DNA of 64,000 bases from CADEEN01 sp963740395 (GCA_963740395.1 CAVUEP010000020.1:19188-83187); one strand, 5' to 3'. Counted from the first letter of the stretch, positions 28,978 through 38,089 are shown. Notes: generated by a model from the letters alone, not told the origin. Translations and numbers: made by a program.

Positions 28978-29659
28978 TCACATCTGGGCCAGCCTGTAGT
29001 GCTCGAAGATCGCAACCAGCTCACGGTTGGCACGCTCGCGGTGCGCGCGCGTGACCTTGGCCGCCCCCTGCGGCGTCGCCGGCGCGCAGGCGCTCGACCA
29101 TCTGCCTGTGTTCCCGGGTCGAGTCGGCCGGCTTGGGCCGCAGGCGCAGCGAGAACATGCGCGCGCGGTGGGCGCGGTCCCAGTAGTTGAGCACCGTGGC
29201 CTGCAGCTGGCGGTTGCCGGCCAGTTCGATGAAGTGGGCGTGGAAGCGCTCGTCGGCCGCGGCCCAGGCGTCGAGGTCCTGCGTCTTGAGCGCCTTGTCC
29301 ATCGCCTTGGTCGCGTCGACCAGCGGCTTCAATTCGGCGTCGCTCGGCCGTCGACGCGCCAGCAACTCGGCGGCCATGCACTCGAGCGCGGTGAGGATTT
29401 CGTAGATCTCGCGCATGTCTGACGGTGACACCGGCAAGACGCGCATGCCATGGCGCGGAATCACCTCGACCAGGCCTTCGTTGCGCAGCCGCATCAGCGC
29501 CTCTCGCACCGGCGTACGGCTCATGCCCAGGGCCAGTGCGACCTCCTGCTCCAACGCGCGGTGACCCGGCGGCCAGACGTTGTCGAGGATGCGCTGGCGG
29601 ATCTGCGCGTAGGCCGCATCGACCAGCGATGCGCCAAGGGTGACGGCCTGGGTCGGCAT
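28978..29659 (-). CDS. GntR family regulator, FadR/FCD type (one insertion)
   Basis: A roughly 226-residue FCD-type GntR regulator. The N-terminal winged helix has AAYAQIRQRILDNVWPPGH, VALALGMSRTPVREALMRL and GLVEVIPRHGMRVLPVS. The all-helical FCD ligand domain has the metal-binding pattern DERFHAHFIELAGN and REHRQMVERLRAGD. One extra G near 29075 breaks the last helix, which then reads AKVTRAHRERANRELVAIFE to the TGA at 28978-28980. The stop of the SMP-30 gene overlaps its ATG (TGATG). It probably represses its own operon through the palindrome at 30646-30661. Confidence 0.85.
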
Positions 29660-30646
29660 CAATAGTTCCAGTGGACCGGCGCCACCCCGGGCACCGGCAG
29701 ACGCACGCTCTCCAGGCGATCGCCGAGCAGGCACCCGAGCAACGCCGTACGACGGCCCACGCCGATGAAGGCGATGCTCGAAATGTTGCGCAAGCGCCGG
29801 CTGCGAACGCCGTCCAGGTGCGGGCGGCCCATCTCGTCGGCTTCAAAGGCCGCTTCGACCCAGGCCAGGTGCTCGGGCTCGGCGTCCTCGAGCCAGACGC
29901 GTCTGGCTGCCGTCGGGCGCGACGCGGATCAGGCGGTTGCTGACGATGCTGACGACCCAGGCGTGGCCCTCTTCGTCGAAGGCCAGGCCGTCGGGAAAGC
30001 TGCCCGGGCCGAACTCGGTCACGACCTGCTTGGCACCGAGCGAGCCGTCGGCGTGCAGCGGGAAGCGCGACAGCCGGCGGCGCAAATGTCTCGTTGACGT
30101 AGAGCCACTCGCCGCTCGGGTGCACGGCCACTTCGTTGGTGTAGCCCAGGCCATCGGCGGCGATGCGCGCACCGCGCGCGTCCACGCGCACGATGAAGCC
30201 GTCATTGCAGCTGCGGCGGTAGCCCAGCGCGCGCGGCTGCTGCCGCGTGCTGACCGTGACCCAGGCGCCGCCCGCCGCATCCAACAGCACGAAGTTCGTC
30301 GGCGGCAGATCGATGCCGTCGACGCCAAGCAACCACGGCCTGACCTCGCCGCTGCGGGTGAGGTGGAATACACCACCTTCGCCTGGCACCCAGATGCGTG
30401 ACCAGGAACGAGCCGTCGCGCTGCAGTGCAATGCCGTTGGGCTTGAGCTCGAGGCCGTCGGGTCCGGACCCGCGATACAGCGCTTGGCGGCCATCGGCGT
30501 GCAAGATGCGCCACGCCACCGCGCCAGTCCGCCGTGAAGACGTCGCCCGAGCGCGTGGCGAGCACGCATTCGGGCCGTACCAGCCCGCTGCCGGCCGGTA
30601 CGTCGCCGAGTTCGAGCCGTGACAAGGGACGCGCTTCCGCATTCAT
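29659..30646 (-). CDS. SMP-30/gluconolactonase family protein (about four frameshifts)
   Basis: A six-bladed beta-propeller lactonase of the SMP-30/gluconolactonase/LRE family, about 328 residues. Segments in turn are LSRLELGDVPAGSGLVRPEC, GLELKPNGIALQRDGSFLVT, VPGEGGVFHLTRSGEVRPWL, PTNFVLLDAAGGAWVTVSTR, GLGYTNEVAVHPSGEWLYVN, FPDGLAFDEEGHAWVVSIVS and a C-terminal LRNISSIAFIGVGRRTALLG. The metal ligands normally include Glu, Asn and Asp in such EVAVHPSGEWLYVNET and PDGLAFD motifs, which are present. Breaks lie near 30515, 30395, 30080 and 29890. As first gene of the operon it would open a sugar-acid lactone for the dehydrogenases downstream. Confidence 0.8.
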
Positions 30647-30661
30647 TACCGTATACGTTAA
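30646..30661. promoter_or_regulatory. 16-base near-palindromic operator, FCD/GntR type
   Basis: TTACCGTATACGTTAA is symmetric except for one pair of positions (TTAnCGTATACGnTAA). A GTATAC core is known in operators of FCD-type GntR regulators such as UxuR/ExuR. It overlaps the first base of the SMP-30 ATG and lies at the head of the operon that encodes an FCD regulator. It is therefore a strong candidate for autoregulation. If correct, the site would block initiation at or just downstream of the promoter, or the real transcript starts very near the start codon. Confidence 0.6.
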
Positions 30662-30746
30662 TGTGCGCGCCGGGCCGTCGCGAGAGGGAATACCCGAAGT
30701 CGACTGCTCTCCCCTCCCATGCGCCGCGATTGCGGCGCGGCACGGG

Positions 30747-31943
30747 TCAGACGGGCAACGGCAAGCCGACGTAGTTCTCGGCCAGCACCGTGGACGCGGC
30801 GTGCGAACTCACCAGGTAATCAAGTTCCGCGCGCTGCAGCCGCTGGCCGATGGCCCCGCCATCGGGAAACTTGTGCGTCAGCGAGGTGAACCACCAGGAA
30901 AAGCGCTCGGCCTTCCAGACCCGCGCCAGGCAGCGGCTGCTGTAGGCGTCGATGCCGGCCTCGCTCTTCTCGGCGTAGAACTCGATCAGCGCACGCGACA
31001 GGAAGCCGACGTCCGAGGCGGCCAGGTTCAGGCCCTTGGCGCCCGTGGGCGGCACGATGTGCGCGGCGTCGCCGGCCAGGAACAGGCGGCCAAAGCGCAT
31101 CGGCTCGGCCACGAAGCTGCGCAGCGGCGCGATGCTCTTCTCGATCGAGGGGCCCGTCACCATCGACTGCGCCGCCGCCGGGTCCAGGCGCCGGCGCAAC
31201 TCGTCCCAGAACATGGCGTCGCTCCACTGCTCGACCTTGTCGTGCAGCGAGCACTGCACGTAGTAGCGGGTGCGCGTGGGCGAGCGCATCGAGCACAACG
31301 CGAAGCCGCGTTCGTGGTTGGAGTAGATCAGTTCATGCGACACCGGCGGCGTGTCGGCCAGCAGGCCGAGCCAACCGAAGGGATACACCTTCTCGAAGAT
31401 CGACAGCGCCTGCGGCGGCAGGCTGGCGCGGCACACGCCGTGGTAGCCGTCGCAGCCGGCAATGAAGTCGCAGCGCAGTTCGTGCGGCTGGCCGGCGTGG
31501 CTGTACGTGATCGACGGGCGCTCGCCATCGACGTCGTGCGGCGCCACCTCGTGCGCTTCATAGACGGTCGCCAGCCCCGCCGCAGCGCGCGCGTCCATCA
31601 GGTCGCGCGTGACTTCGGTCTGGCCGTAGACCATGACCTGCTTGCCCCCGGTCAGGCCGTGCAGGTCGATGCGATGCCGCGCACCACCGAAGCAGAGCTC
31701 GAATCCGCGGTGCGGCAGGCCCTCGGCATGCATGCGCGAGGCCACGCCGGCTTGGTCGAGCAGATCCATCATGGTCTGCTCGAGTACGCCGGCGCGGATG
31801 CGCCCGAGCACATAGTCGGCGCTCTGCCGCTCCAGGATCACGTTGTCGATGCCGGCCTTGTGCAGCAGCGCACCCAGCAGCAGGCCCGCCGGGCCGGCAC
31901 CGACGATCGCGACTTGCGTGCGGGTCGGTGCGGCCACATGCAA
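30747..31943 (-). CDS. pobA: 4-hydroxybenzoate 3-monooxygenase
   Basis: FAD-dependent aromatic hydroxylase converting 4-hydroxybenzoate to protocatechuate with NADPH and oxygen. Visible motifs: the FAD-binding VAIVGAGPAGLLLGALLHKA, the family signature GRIRAGVLEQTMMDLLDQAG, the DG motif FIAGCDGYHG, the second FAD motif RLFLAGDAAHIVPPTGAKGL, and the substrate-pocket GQTEVTRDLMDARAAAG. The length is 398 residues from a TTG at 31943; an in-frame GTG at 31937 is the alternative, and the ATG nearby is out of frame. It is intact. The stop of tctA ends two bases before its start, so it may share that transcript. No pobR is next to it. Confidence 0.93.
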   Translation of the reverse strand: MHVAAPTRTQVAIVGAGPAGLLLGALLHKAGIDNVILERQSADYVLGRIRAGVLEQTMMDLLDQAGVASRMHAEGLPHRGFELCFGGARHRIDLHGLTGGKQVMVYGQTEVTRDLMDARAAAGLATVYEAHEVAPHDVDGERPSITYSHAGQPHELRCDFIAGCDGYHGVCRASLPPQALSIFEKVYPFGWLGLLADTPPVSHELIYSNHERGFALCSMRSPTRTRYYVQCSLHDKVEQWSDAMFWDELRRRLDPAAAQSMVTGPSIEKSIAPLRSFVAEPMRFGRLFLAGDAAHIVPPTGAKGLNLAASDVGFLSRALIEFYAEKSEAGIDAYSSRCLARVWKAERFSWWFTSLTHKFPDGGAIGQRLQRAELDYLVSSHAASTVLAENYVGLPLPV

Positions 31944-31944
31944 C

Positions 31945-33459
31945 TCACAGTTCCTCGTGGAACGCTTCTTCGCGCTTCTTGCGGATCGTCGGCAGCATCA
32001 CCACGACGATCATCAGCACCGCGGCAATCAACAGGCCGGCCGACAGCGGTCGCGTGGCAAAGGTGGTCCAGTCGCCGCGCGACAGCAGCAGCGCACGCCG
32101 CAGGTTCTCTTCCATCATCGGGCCGAGGATGAAGCCCAGCAGCAGGGGTGCCGGTTCGCAGCTCAGCTTGTAGAAGACGTAGCCGACAACCGCGAAGCCC
32201 GCGCCCATGTAGACATCGAAGGCGTTGTTGTTCAGCGTGTACAGGCCGATGCAGCAGAACGACATGATGGCCGGGAACAGGAAGCGGTAAGGCACCGTCA
32301 GCAGCTTGATCCAGATGCCGATCAGCGGCAGGTTCAGGATGATCAGCATCGCGTTGCCGACCCACATCGACGCGATCAGGCCCCAGAACAGGTCCGGGTT
32401 GCTCGTCATCACCTGCGGCCCGGGCTGGATGCCCTTGATCGTCATCGCGCCGACCATCAGCGCCATCACGGCGTTGGGCGGGATGCCCAGGGTCAGCATC
32501 GGGATGAAGGAGGTCTGCGCGCCGGCGTTGTTGGCCGATTCGGGCCCGGCCACGCCGCGGATGTTGCCCTGGCCGAACGGCACTTCGCCGGGGCGCCCGC
32601 GCATCTTCTTCTCCAGCGTGTAGGCGGCAAAGGCCGACAGCAGCGCGCCGCCACCGGGCAGCACGCCGAGCATCGAGCCCAGCGCGGTGCCGCGCAGCAC
32701 GGCGGGGAAGGCGTCCTTGAAGTCCTGCTTGGTCGGCCACAGGCCCTTGACGTCCTTGGTGAAGACCTCGCGGTGCTCGGCCGGCTTGCCCAGGTTGGCG
32801 ATGATCTCGCCGAAGCCGAACACACCCATGGCGATGGCGACGAAGCCGATGCCGTCGGTGAGTTCGGGAATGTCGAAGGAAAAGCGCGGCACGCCCGAGA
32901 TCACGTCGGTGTTGATCTGGCCGAGCAAGAGGCCGAGCAGGATCATGGCGATGGCCTTGAGCAGCGAGCCCGAGGCCAGCACCACGGCACCGATCAGGCC
33001 CAGCACCATCAGCGAGAAGTACTCGGCCGGGCCGAACTTGAAGGCGACCTCGGTCAAGGGCGGCGCGAACGCCGCGATGATGATGGTGCCGACGCAGCCG
33101 GCGAAGAACGAGCCCAGCCCGGCTGCGGCCAGCGCCGGCCCGGCGCGGCCCTTGCGCGCCATCGCATAGCCGTCGATGGCCGTGACGACCGAGCTCGACT
33201 CGCCGGGGACGTTGATCAGGATCGCCGTGGTCGAGCCGCCGTACTGCGCGCCGTAGTAGATGCCGGCCAGCATGATCAACGCCGGCGTGGCGTCCAGGGC
33301 GTAGATGCTGGGCAGCAGCATCGCGATCGTGGCCACCGGCCCCAGGCCCGGCAGCACGCCGATCAGGGTGCCGAGCAGCGCACCGCCGAAGGCGTACGCC
33401 AGGTTGACCCAGGTGAAGGCGACGCTGAAGCCGAGCGAGAGGTTGTTGAGCAGTTCCAT
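31945..33459 (-). CDS. tctA: Tripartite tricarboxylate transporter, large permease TctA
   Basis: A 504-residue large membrane subunit of a TTT-family secondary transporter, which takes up carboxylates such as citrate with a periplasmic binding protein. Family motifs include TLIGVLPGLGPVATIAMLLP near residue 32, AGIYYGAQYGGSTTAILINV near residue 65 and its repeat GPESANNAGAQTSFIPMLTL followed by GIPPNAVMALMVGAMTIKG. About 12 helices are predicted. It is intact. The 10-base gap to tctB indicates one operon. No tctC gene is present in this window, although TTT binding-protein genes are often scattered in Burkholderiales. Confidence 0.93.
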   Translation of the reverse strand: MELLNNLSLGFSVAFTWVNLAYAFGGALLGTLIGVLPGLGPVATIAMLLPSIYALDATPALIMLAGIYYGAQYGGSTTAILINVPGESSSVVTAIDGYAMARKGRAGPALAAAGLGSFFAGCVGTIIIAAFAPPLTEVAFKFGPAEYFSLMVLGLIGAVVLASGSLLKAIAMILLGLLLGQINTDVISGVPRFSFDIPELTDGIGFVAIAMGVFGFGEIIANLGKPAEHREVFTKDVKGLWPTKQDFKDAFPAVLRGTALGSMLGVLPGGGALLSAFAAYTLEKKMRGRPGEVPFGQGNIRGVAGPESANNAGAQTSFIPMLTLGIPPNAVMALMVGAMTIKGIQPGPQVMTSNPDLFWGLIASMWVGNAMLIILNLPLIGIWIKLLTVPYRFLFPAIMSFCCIGLYTLNNNAFDVYMGAGFAVVGYVFYKLSCEPAPLLLGFILGPMMEENLRRALLLSRGDWTTFATRPLSAGLLIAAVLMIVVVMLPTIRKKREEAFHEEL

Positions 33460-33469
33460 GGAGCCGGCC

Positions 33470-33937
33470 TCAGAGTCCCAGGACCGACGGATACAGCGGG
33501 ATCACCAGCTTCAACCCGTAGATGAAGATGAACCAGCTGCCGATGGTCAGCACGGTGGCATTGATCACGGCGTCCTTCCAGTGGAACTCGTCGCCGGCCA
33601 CGGCAGAGACGATCACGAGCAGCGGCAACGCGATGAACATGCCCAGGTGCGGCAATGTCCAGCCAAAGACAGCCACGGCACCGACGATCACGAGCAGCGG
33701 TTTCCACGCGATCGCGCCGATCGGGTCGCCGCCTTCGCTCTCGATCGTGAGCGCCTTGAACAACTCGATCGCGCCGAGCAGCGCCAGCAGCACGCCCAGG
33801 CCGAACGGGAAGTAGGCCGGACCCGGCCGCGCCGAGCTGCCGAAGTTGTAGTTGGCCGCGGCACCCCAGGCGAAGGCGATGCCGACGACGAGGAACATCA
33901 TGCCGGCCCAGAAGTCACGTTCGCTCTTGATCTTCAT
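33470..33937 (-). CDS. tctB: Tripartite tricarboxylate transporter, small subunit TctB
   Basis: A 155-residue small membrane subunit of the TTT transporter. The N-terminus KIKSERDFWAGMMFLVVGIA and the following AANYNFGSSARPGPAYFPFG are characteristic of TctB, and four hydrophobic helices are visible. It begins the tctB-tctA-(pobA) transcription unit. The upstream gap (33938-34032) separates it from the GspE-type ATPase gene in the same direction; no clear promoter is recognisable. Confidence 0.9.
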   Translation of the reverse strand: MKIKSERDFWAGMMFLVVGIAFAWGAAANYNFGSSARPGPAYFPFGLGVLLALLGAIELFKALTIESEGGDPIGAIAWKPLLVIVGAVAVFGWTLPHLGMFIALPLLVIVSAVAGDEFHWKDAVINATVLTIGSWFIFIYGLKLVIPLYPSVLGL

Positions 33938-34032
33938 ATCGTGATGGCTCCCCGGCGCTGGCCGCGTCGGCGCATTCTAGGCAGTTGCCGACGTGCCACG
34001 CGCTGTGGTTTCCACGTAAACCTCGCGCCGCC

Positions 34033-35832
34033 TCACTGCGGCTTGAACTGCCATGCGGGCGTGGTGCGCAACACCTCCTCGAGCGTGGTCACGCCCTCGG
34101 CCACCTTCATCGCGCCCGATGCGCGCAAGGGGTACATGCCGTCGGCGACCGCCTGTCGGCGCAACCCGTCCTCGTCCATCACGGGATGGATGTGCGCACG
34201 CGCGGCCTCGGTCATCGTCATCATCTCGTACAGGCCGGCCCGGCCACGGTAACCGGTCATGCGGCACTCGAGGCAACCGACGGGCTTGTACACGCGCGGC
34301 GCGCCCTTGAGCTTCCATGGCGCGATGGCCGCGTCGAGCGTCGCAGCAGCGGCGCTTTCATCGCGCGCCTTGCAGGCGGCGCACAGCGTGCGCGCCAGGC
34401 GCTGCGCCAGGACACCGATCACGGTGGCCGAGATCAGGTACGGCGGCACGCCCAGATCGGCCAGGCGCGTGATCGCGGCCGCCGCATCGTTGGTGTGCAG
34501 GGTGCTGAACACCAGGTGGCCGGTGAGCGCCGCCTGGATCGCCATCTCGGCGGTGGCCAGGTCACGGATCTCGCCCACCATGATGATGTCGGGGTCCTGC
34601 CGCATCAGCGCGCGCAGGCCTTCGGCGAAGCCGAGGTCGATCGCGGCATGCACCTGGGTCTGGTTGAACGAGGTCTCGATCATCTCGATCGGGTCCTCGA
34701 CGGTGCAGACATTCACCTCTTCCGTGGCCAGGCGCTTCAAGGTGGCGTAGAGGGTGGTCGTCTTGCCGCTGCCGGTGGGCCCGGTCACGAGGATGATGCC
34801 GTGCGGGCGCGCGGTGAGTTCGGCCCAGCGCTCGGCGTCGCGCGCGCCGAAACCGAGGGCCTCGACGCCCTTGACCACGGTGTCGGGATCGAAGATGCGC
34901 ATCACCATCTTTTCGCCGAACGCGGTAGGCAGCGTGGCCAGGCGCATCTCGACCTCTCCGCCGGGGCTGCCATCGGCGTTGGCCGGACGCACGGTCTTGA
35001 TGCGACCGTCCAGGGGCCGGCGCTTCTCGACCACGTCCATGCGCCCCAGCAGCTTGATGCGCGCGACCATCGCGTTCATCACCGTGATCGGCACCTGATA
35101 GACGGTGTGCAGCACGCCGTCGATGCGAAAGCGGATCACGCCCATCTCGCGCCGCGGCTCGAGGTGGATGTCCGAAGCGCGCTGATCGAAGGCGTACTGC
35201 CACAACCAGTCGACCACCTGCACGACGCCCTGGTCGTTGGCGTCGAGCTGCTTGTTGCTCTTGCCCATCTCGACCAGCTGCTCGAAGCTGGCCAGCGCGG
35301 TGGTCTCGCCGCGCTTGGCCGCGGCGCGCACCGAGCGCGCCAGGGTGTAGAACTCGGTCGTGTAGCGCTGCACCTCGAGCGGATGCGCCAGCACCAGGCG
35401 CAGGCGCTTCTTGGTGTGGGCTTCGATCTCGGCCACCCACTCGACATCCAGCGGCTCGCACGTGGCCACGGTCACGTCGGTCAGGCCCACCGCCACCGGC
35501 AGCGCGCGGCGCATCTCGGCGTAGTGGATCGACATCACGTCGGCCACGCGCGCCACGTCGACCTTGAGCGGGTCGATGCGCAGGTAGGGCATGTTCAGGC
35601 GACCGGCGAGCCACTCGGTGAGCGCCTCGGTGTCCAGCGACTTGCCATTGCGCGCATCGGTGAGGTTGGCGCCACCCAGACGGATCAGCGGGTGCTGGCT
35701 CGACGCCCCGGCACTGAAACGCGCGCCGATGAGATTGGCTTCGTCGTCGTCGATCAACCCGTCTTGGCGCAGCCATTGCAGCAGGGGGCGCCAGTCGAGG
35801 CGGCCTTTGGACAGGGTGGGCGTCGAGCTCAT
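34033..35832 (-). CDS. GspE/PilB-type secretion ATPase
   Basis: A 599-residue hexameric ATPase of the type II secretion/type IV pilus family. An N-terminal MshEN-like domain occupies about residues 20-170. The catalytic part carries SDIHLEP near residue 238, the Walker A GPTGSGKTTTLYATLKRL, the Asp box EEVNVCTVEDPIEM, Walker B DPDIIMVGEIRD and the His box LVFSTLHTND. The C-terminal metal-binding pair is CAACKARDE and later CLECRMTGYRG, as in GspE. No other secretion or pilus gene lies within reach, so the gene stands alone. It could serve a T2SS/T4P system elsewhere. It is intact with no frameshift. Confidence 0.9.
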   Translation of the reverse strand: MSSTPTLSKGRLDWRPLLQWLRQDGLIDDDEANLIGARFSAGASSQHPLIRLGGANLTDARNGKSLDTEALTEWLAGRLNMPYLRIDPLKVDVARVADVMSIHYAEMRRALPVAVGLTDVTVATCEPLDVEWVAEIEAHTKKRLRLVLAHPLEVQRYTTEFYTLARSVRAAAKRGETTALASFEQLVEMGKSNKQLDANDQGVVQVVDWLWQYAFDQRASDIHLEPRREMGVIRFRIDGVLHTVYQVPITVMNAMVARIKLLGRMDVVEKRRPLDGRIKTVRPANADGSPGGEVEMRLATLPTAFGEKMVMRIFDPDTVVKGVEALGFGARDAERWAELTARPHGIILVTGPTGSGKTTTLYATLKRLATEEVNVCTVEDPIEMIETSFNQTQVHAAIDLGFAEGLRALMRQDPDIIMVGEIRDLATAEMAIQAALTGHLVFSTLHTNDAAAAITRLADLGVPPYLISATVIGVLAQRLARTLCAACKARDESAAAATLDAAIAPWKLKGAPRVYKPVGCLECRMTGYRGRAGLYEMMTMTEAARAHIHPVMDEDGLRRQAVADGMYPLRASGAMKVAEGVTTLEEVLRTTPAWQFKPQ

Positions 35833-35894
35833 CGGGCGGTCTCCATGCGGCGCACTGCAGTGGTTTCGATAGAGAGGGAAGGCGGCCGGCGTGC

Positions 35895-36674
35895 TCAGGG
35901 GCTCGCGCCGGTCTGCAGGAACTCTGGCAAGGGCCTGACCATGCGCAACCACTTGCGCGCGGGCAGGCCGTACAGACGCTCGATGGTAGCGGCCCGCGCG
36001 GCCAGCACCTCGCGCCCGGGCACGGCCACGCCGCGCGCGGCCACCACCACGGTGTTGCCTTCGCGCGTCGGACGCAGGCACCAGACCTGGTCGCGGCCGA
36101 AGGCCGCGGCGATGCGTGCGGCACTGTGCTCGAAACTCGCCGCGCGGCCGAACAGGTTGACGCTCATCAGTCCGCCATGGGCCAGCACCTCGCGGCAGGC
36201 GGCATAGAAGGCCTGGCTGTCGAGCACCGGCGCGGCGGCCTCCTGGTCGTACAGGTCGACGTTGAGCACCTGCGCCGACTGCAGGTTGGCCGCGTCGGCG
36301 ACCCATTGCGCCGCGTCGGCCTCGCACACGCTCAGCCGCGCACCGTCGGCGGGCAGGCGAAAGGCCTGGCGGCAGGCAGCGATGACGGCCGGGTTCAGCT
36401 CGACGGCCGTGACTCGGTCCATGTGCAGCACCTGATGGCAAAAGCGCGTGATCGACCCCGCGCCCAGGCCGAGTTGCACCGCATGGCCGGTCGTCAAGTC
36501 GACGCTGTCGCGCCACAGCATCCAGGCCATCATGCGCTGCACATACTCGAGCACGATCACGCGCGGCTGGCGCACCAGCATCGCGCCCTGGACCCAGGGC
36601 GTGTCGCCGAGGTGCAGCGTGCGCAGGCCGTCGCCTTCCGCGACGGTCGCCGTGGGCAGCTCGGGCGTCGTCAC
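35895..36674 (-). CDS. Spermidine synthase-like methyltransferase-fold protein
   Basis: A 259-residue protein with the spermidine-synthase/Rossmann methyltransferase fold: LVRQPRVIVLEYVQRMMAWM, the glycine loop GHAVQLGLGAGSITRFCHQV, the acidic RVTAVELNPAVIAACRQAF and the LNVDLYDQEAAAPVLDSQAF segment. In true SpeE the DxxYD-like substrate signature lies near the last of these; here it is only partly kept, so polyamine synthesis is uncertain. It starts at a GTG (36674) overlapping the TGA of the glycosylase gene (GTGA). The GspE-type ATPase follows on the same strand after about 60 bases. Confidence 0.78.
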   Translation of the reverse strand: MTTPELPTATVAEGDGLRTLHLGDTPWVQGAMLVRQPRVIVLEYVQRMMAWMLWRDSVDLTTGHAVQLGLGAGSITRFCHQVLHMDRVTAVELNPAVIAACRQAFRLPADGARLSVCEADAAQWVADAANLQSAQVLNVDLYDQEAAAPVLDSQAFYAACREVLAHGGLMSVNLFGRAASFEHSAARIAAAFGRDQVWCLRPTREGNTVVVAARGVAVPGREVLAARAATIERLYGLPARKWLRMVRPLPEFLQTGASP

Positions 36675-37177
36675 GCGATGCCGGCCTGACCGAAGACTTC
36701 GCGCCAGGCGGCGAGCTTGCGCTCGAACGACCAGCTGGCGTTGGCCGGGCTGGTCGACGGCAGCCGGTGCACCGGCAGGCCCAGCGCACGCGTCACGCGC
36801 ATCGAGCGCGCCGACTCGCCACCGTTGTGGGCAATGGCCGCCAGCTGCGGCAGGCGCGCCACCAGCGCCGCCAGGTCGTTGGGCTGCGCGTCGGTGATCG
36901 CGCTGTCCAGGCTGCCTTCGCGCTGGCAGTGCGCGTACACGTCCCACAACGCCAGGCCGCGATGCTGCGCCTGCGCCAGCCGCTGCGGGTAGGCCAACGC
37001 CACCAGGTCGATCGCCCACAGCGCTGAGAGGATCGGCCAGAAGTGGTTGCGTGCGTGACCGTAGTACTGCTGCACCTGCAGCGACACCGTGCCGGGGAAA
37101 CTGCCCAGCACCAGCAAGCGCGCCCGCGCATCGGCCACCGGCGGCAGCCCATGCAGCAGCGCCTGGGCGACGCTCAC
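36671..37177 (-). CDS. DNA-deoxyinosine/uracil glycosylase family protein
   Basis: A 168-residue protein of the uracil-DNA glycosylase superfamily, closest to family 6 hypoxanthine-DNA glycosylase. The motif-1 region is LLVLGSFPGTVSLQVQQYYG followed by HARNHFWPILSALW, the HDG signature. The second motif is HRLPSTSPANASWSFERKLA, matching the SPAN-type C-terminal loop. It would remove deaminated adenine or uracil from DNA. The start is a GTG at 37177 that overlaps the TatD stop (GTGA), and its own stop overlaps the next GTG, so the three genes form a tightly coupled operon. Confidence 0.85.
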   Translation of the reverse strand: MSVAQALLHGLPPVADARARLLVLGSFPGTVSLQVQQYYGHARNHFWPILSALWAIDLVALAYPQRLAQAQHRGLALWDVYAHCQREGSLDSAITDAQPNDLAALVARLPQLAAIAHNGGESARSMRVTRALGLPVHRLPSTSPANASWSFERKLAAWREVFGQAGIA

Positions 37178-38005
37178 GCCGCGCTCGGCGCCAGCAAGGG
37201 GGCCAGGCGTGGCAGCGCGGACAGCACGTTGGCAGTCGTGCGCGCGGCGGTTTGTTCGATCGACCAGCCGCGCAACGCTGGCCAGCGTCTGCGCCATGCG
37301 AGGCAGCTCGGCCGGCTCGTTGCGGCTGGCAGGCCGCTGCGCACGCTCGTCGGCCTTGACGTAGAGCCACTGCGGCGGGATATCGGGCGCGTCGGTTTCG
37401 AGCACCGGCACCTCGGGCGGCAATGTGGCCGCAAGGTGGCGGATCTGCAACGCACGCTCGAAGGTCATCGCGCCGCCAAAGCCGAGCTTGAAGCCGCGCT
37501 CGGCGAACTGCCGGGCCTGGGCGTCACTGCCGTTGAATGCGTGGGCGATGCCGCCCACCACCTCGGTGCGGCGCAGCTGCTTGAGCAGGCCGTCGGCCGA
37601 ACGGCGCACATGCAGGATCACGGGCAGGCCATGCTGGCGCGCCAGCTTCAATTGCGCCGCATAGAAGCGCTCCTGCCGGTCGCGGTCCAGGCCGGGCACG
37701 AAATGATCGAGCCCGATCTCGCCCACTGCCACCAGGCGAGGGTCGTCGCGGCACGCTTGGAGGGCGTCGTCCAGGCGTTCGAGGTCGGAGTCGGCGGCAC
37801 CATCCACATAGAGGGGGTGGATACCCAGTGCATAGGCCAGGCCGTCGCGCACGGCCAGGCCACGCACGGCATCGAAGGAGGCCACCGAGACCGCCGGCAG
37901 CACCAGCATCGTCACGCCCGCGGCGTGGGCGCGTGCCAGCACCGCGTCGCGGTCGGCATCGAACTCAGGCGCGTCGAGGTGGCAATGGCTGTCGATCCAG
38001 GACAT
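37174..38005 (-). CDS. TatD family hydrolase (one insertion)
   Basis: A metal-dependent TIM-barrel hydrolase of the TatD family; members act as 3'-5' DNases or D-aminoacyl-tRNA deacylases. The N-terminal metal motif is SWIDSHCHLDAPEFDADRDA. AVGEIGLDHFVPG holds the conserved Glu, GLPVILHVRRSADGLLKQLR and GIAHAFNGS hold the two histidines, and VPVLETDAPDIPPQ the Asp. An extra G near 37272 shifts the frame; corrected it reads LRGWSIEQTAARTTANVLSA and stops at 37174. About 276 residues. It is the first gene of the tatD-glycosylase-spermidine-synthase-like string. Confidence 0.9.
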
Positions 38006-38089
38006 CGGGTCAATGATCCCATGCCGCGCACGAAGGGCCGCGGCGTGATACTGTTTTGACCTGTTCGACCGCCCTTGCCGGAGCCCTCC

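Noticed and set aside
34033..36789. A 918-codon frame joining the GspE-type ATPase to upstream sequence
   Set aside because: The upstream part is the out-of-frame shadow of the spermidine-synthase-like gene; the ATPase has its own ATG at 35832 and family-like N-terminus.
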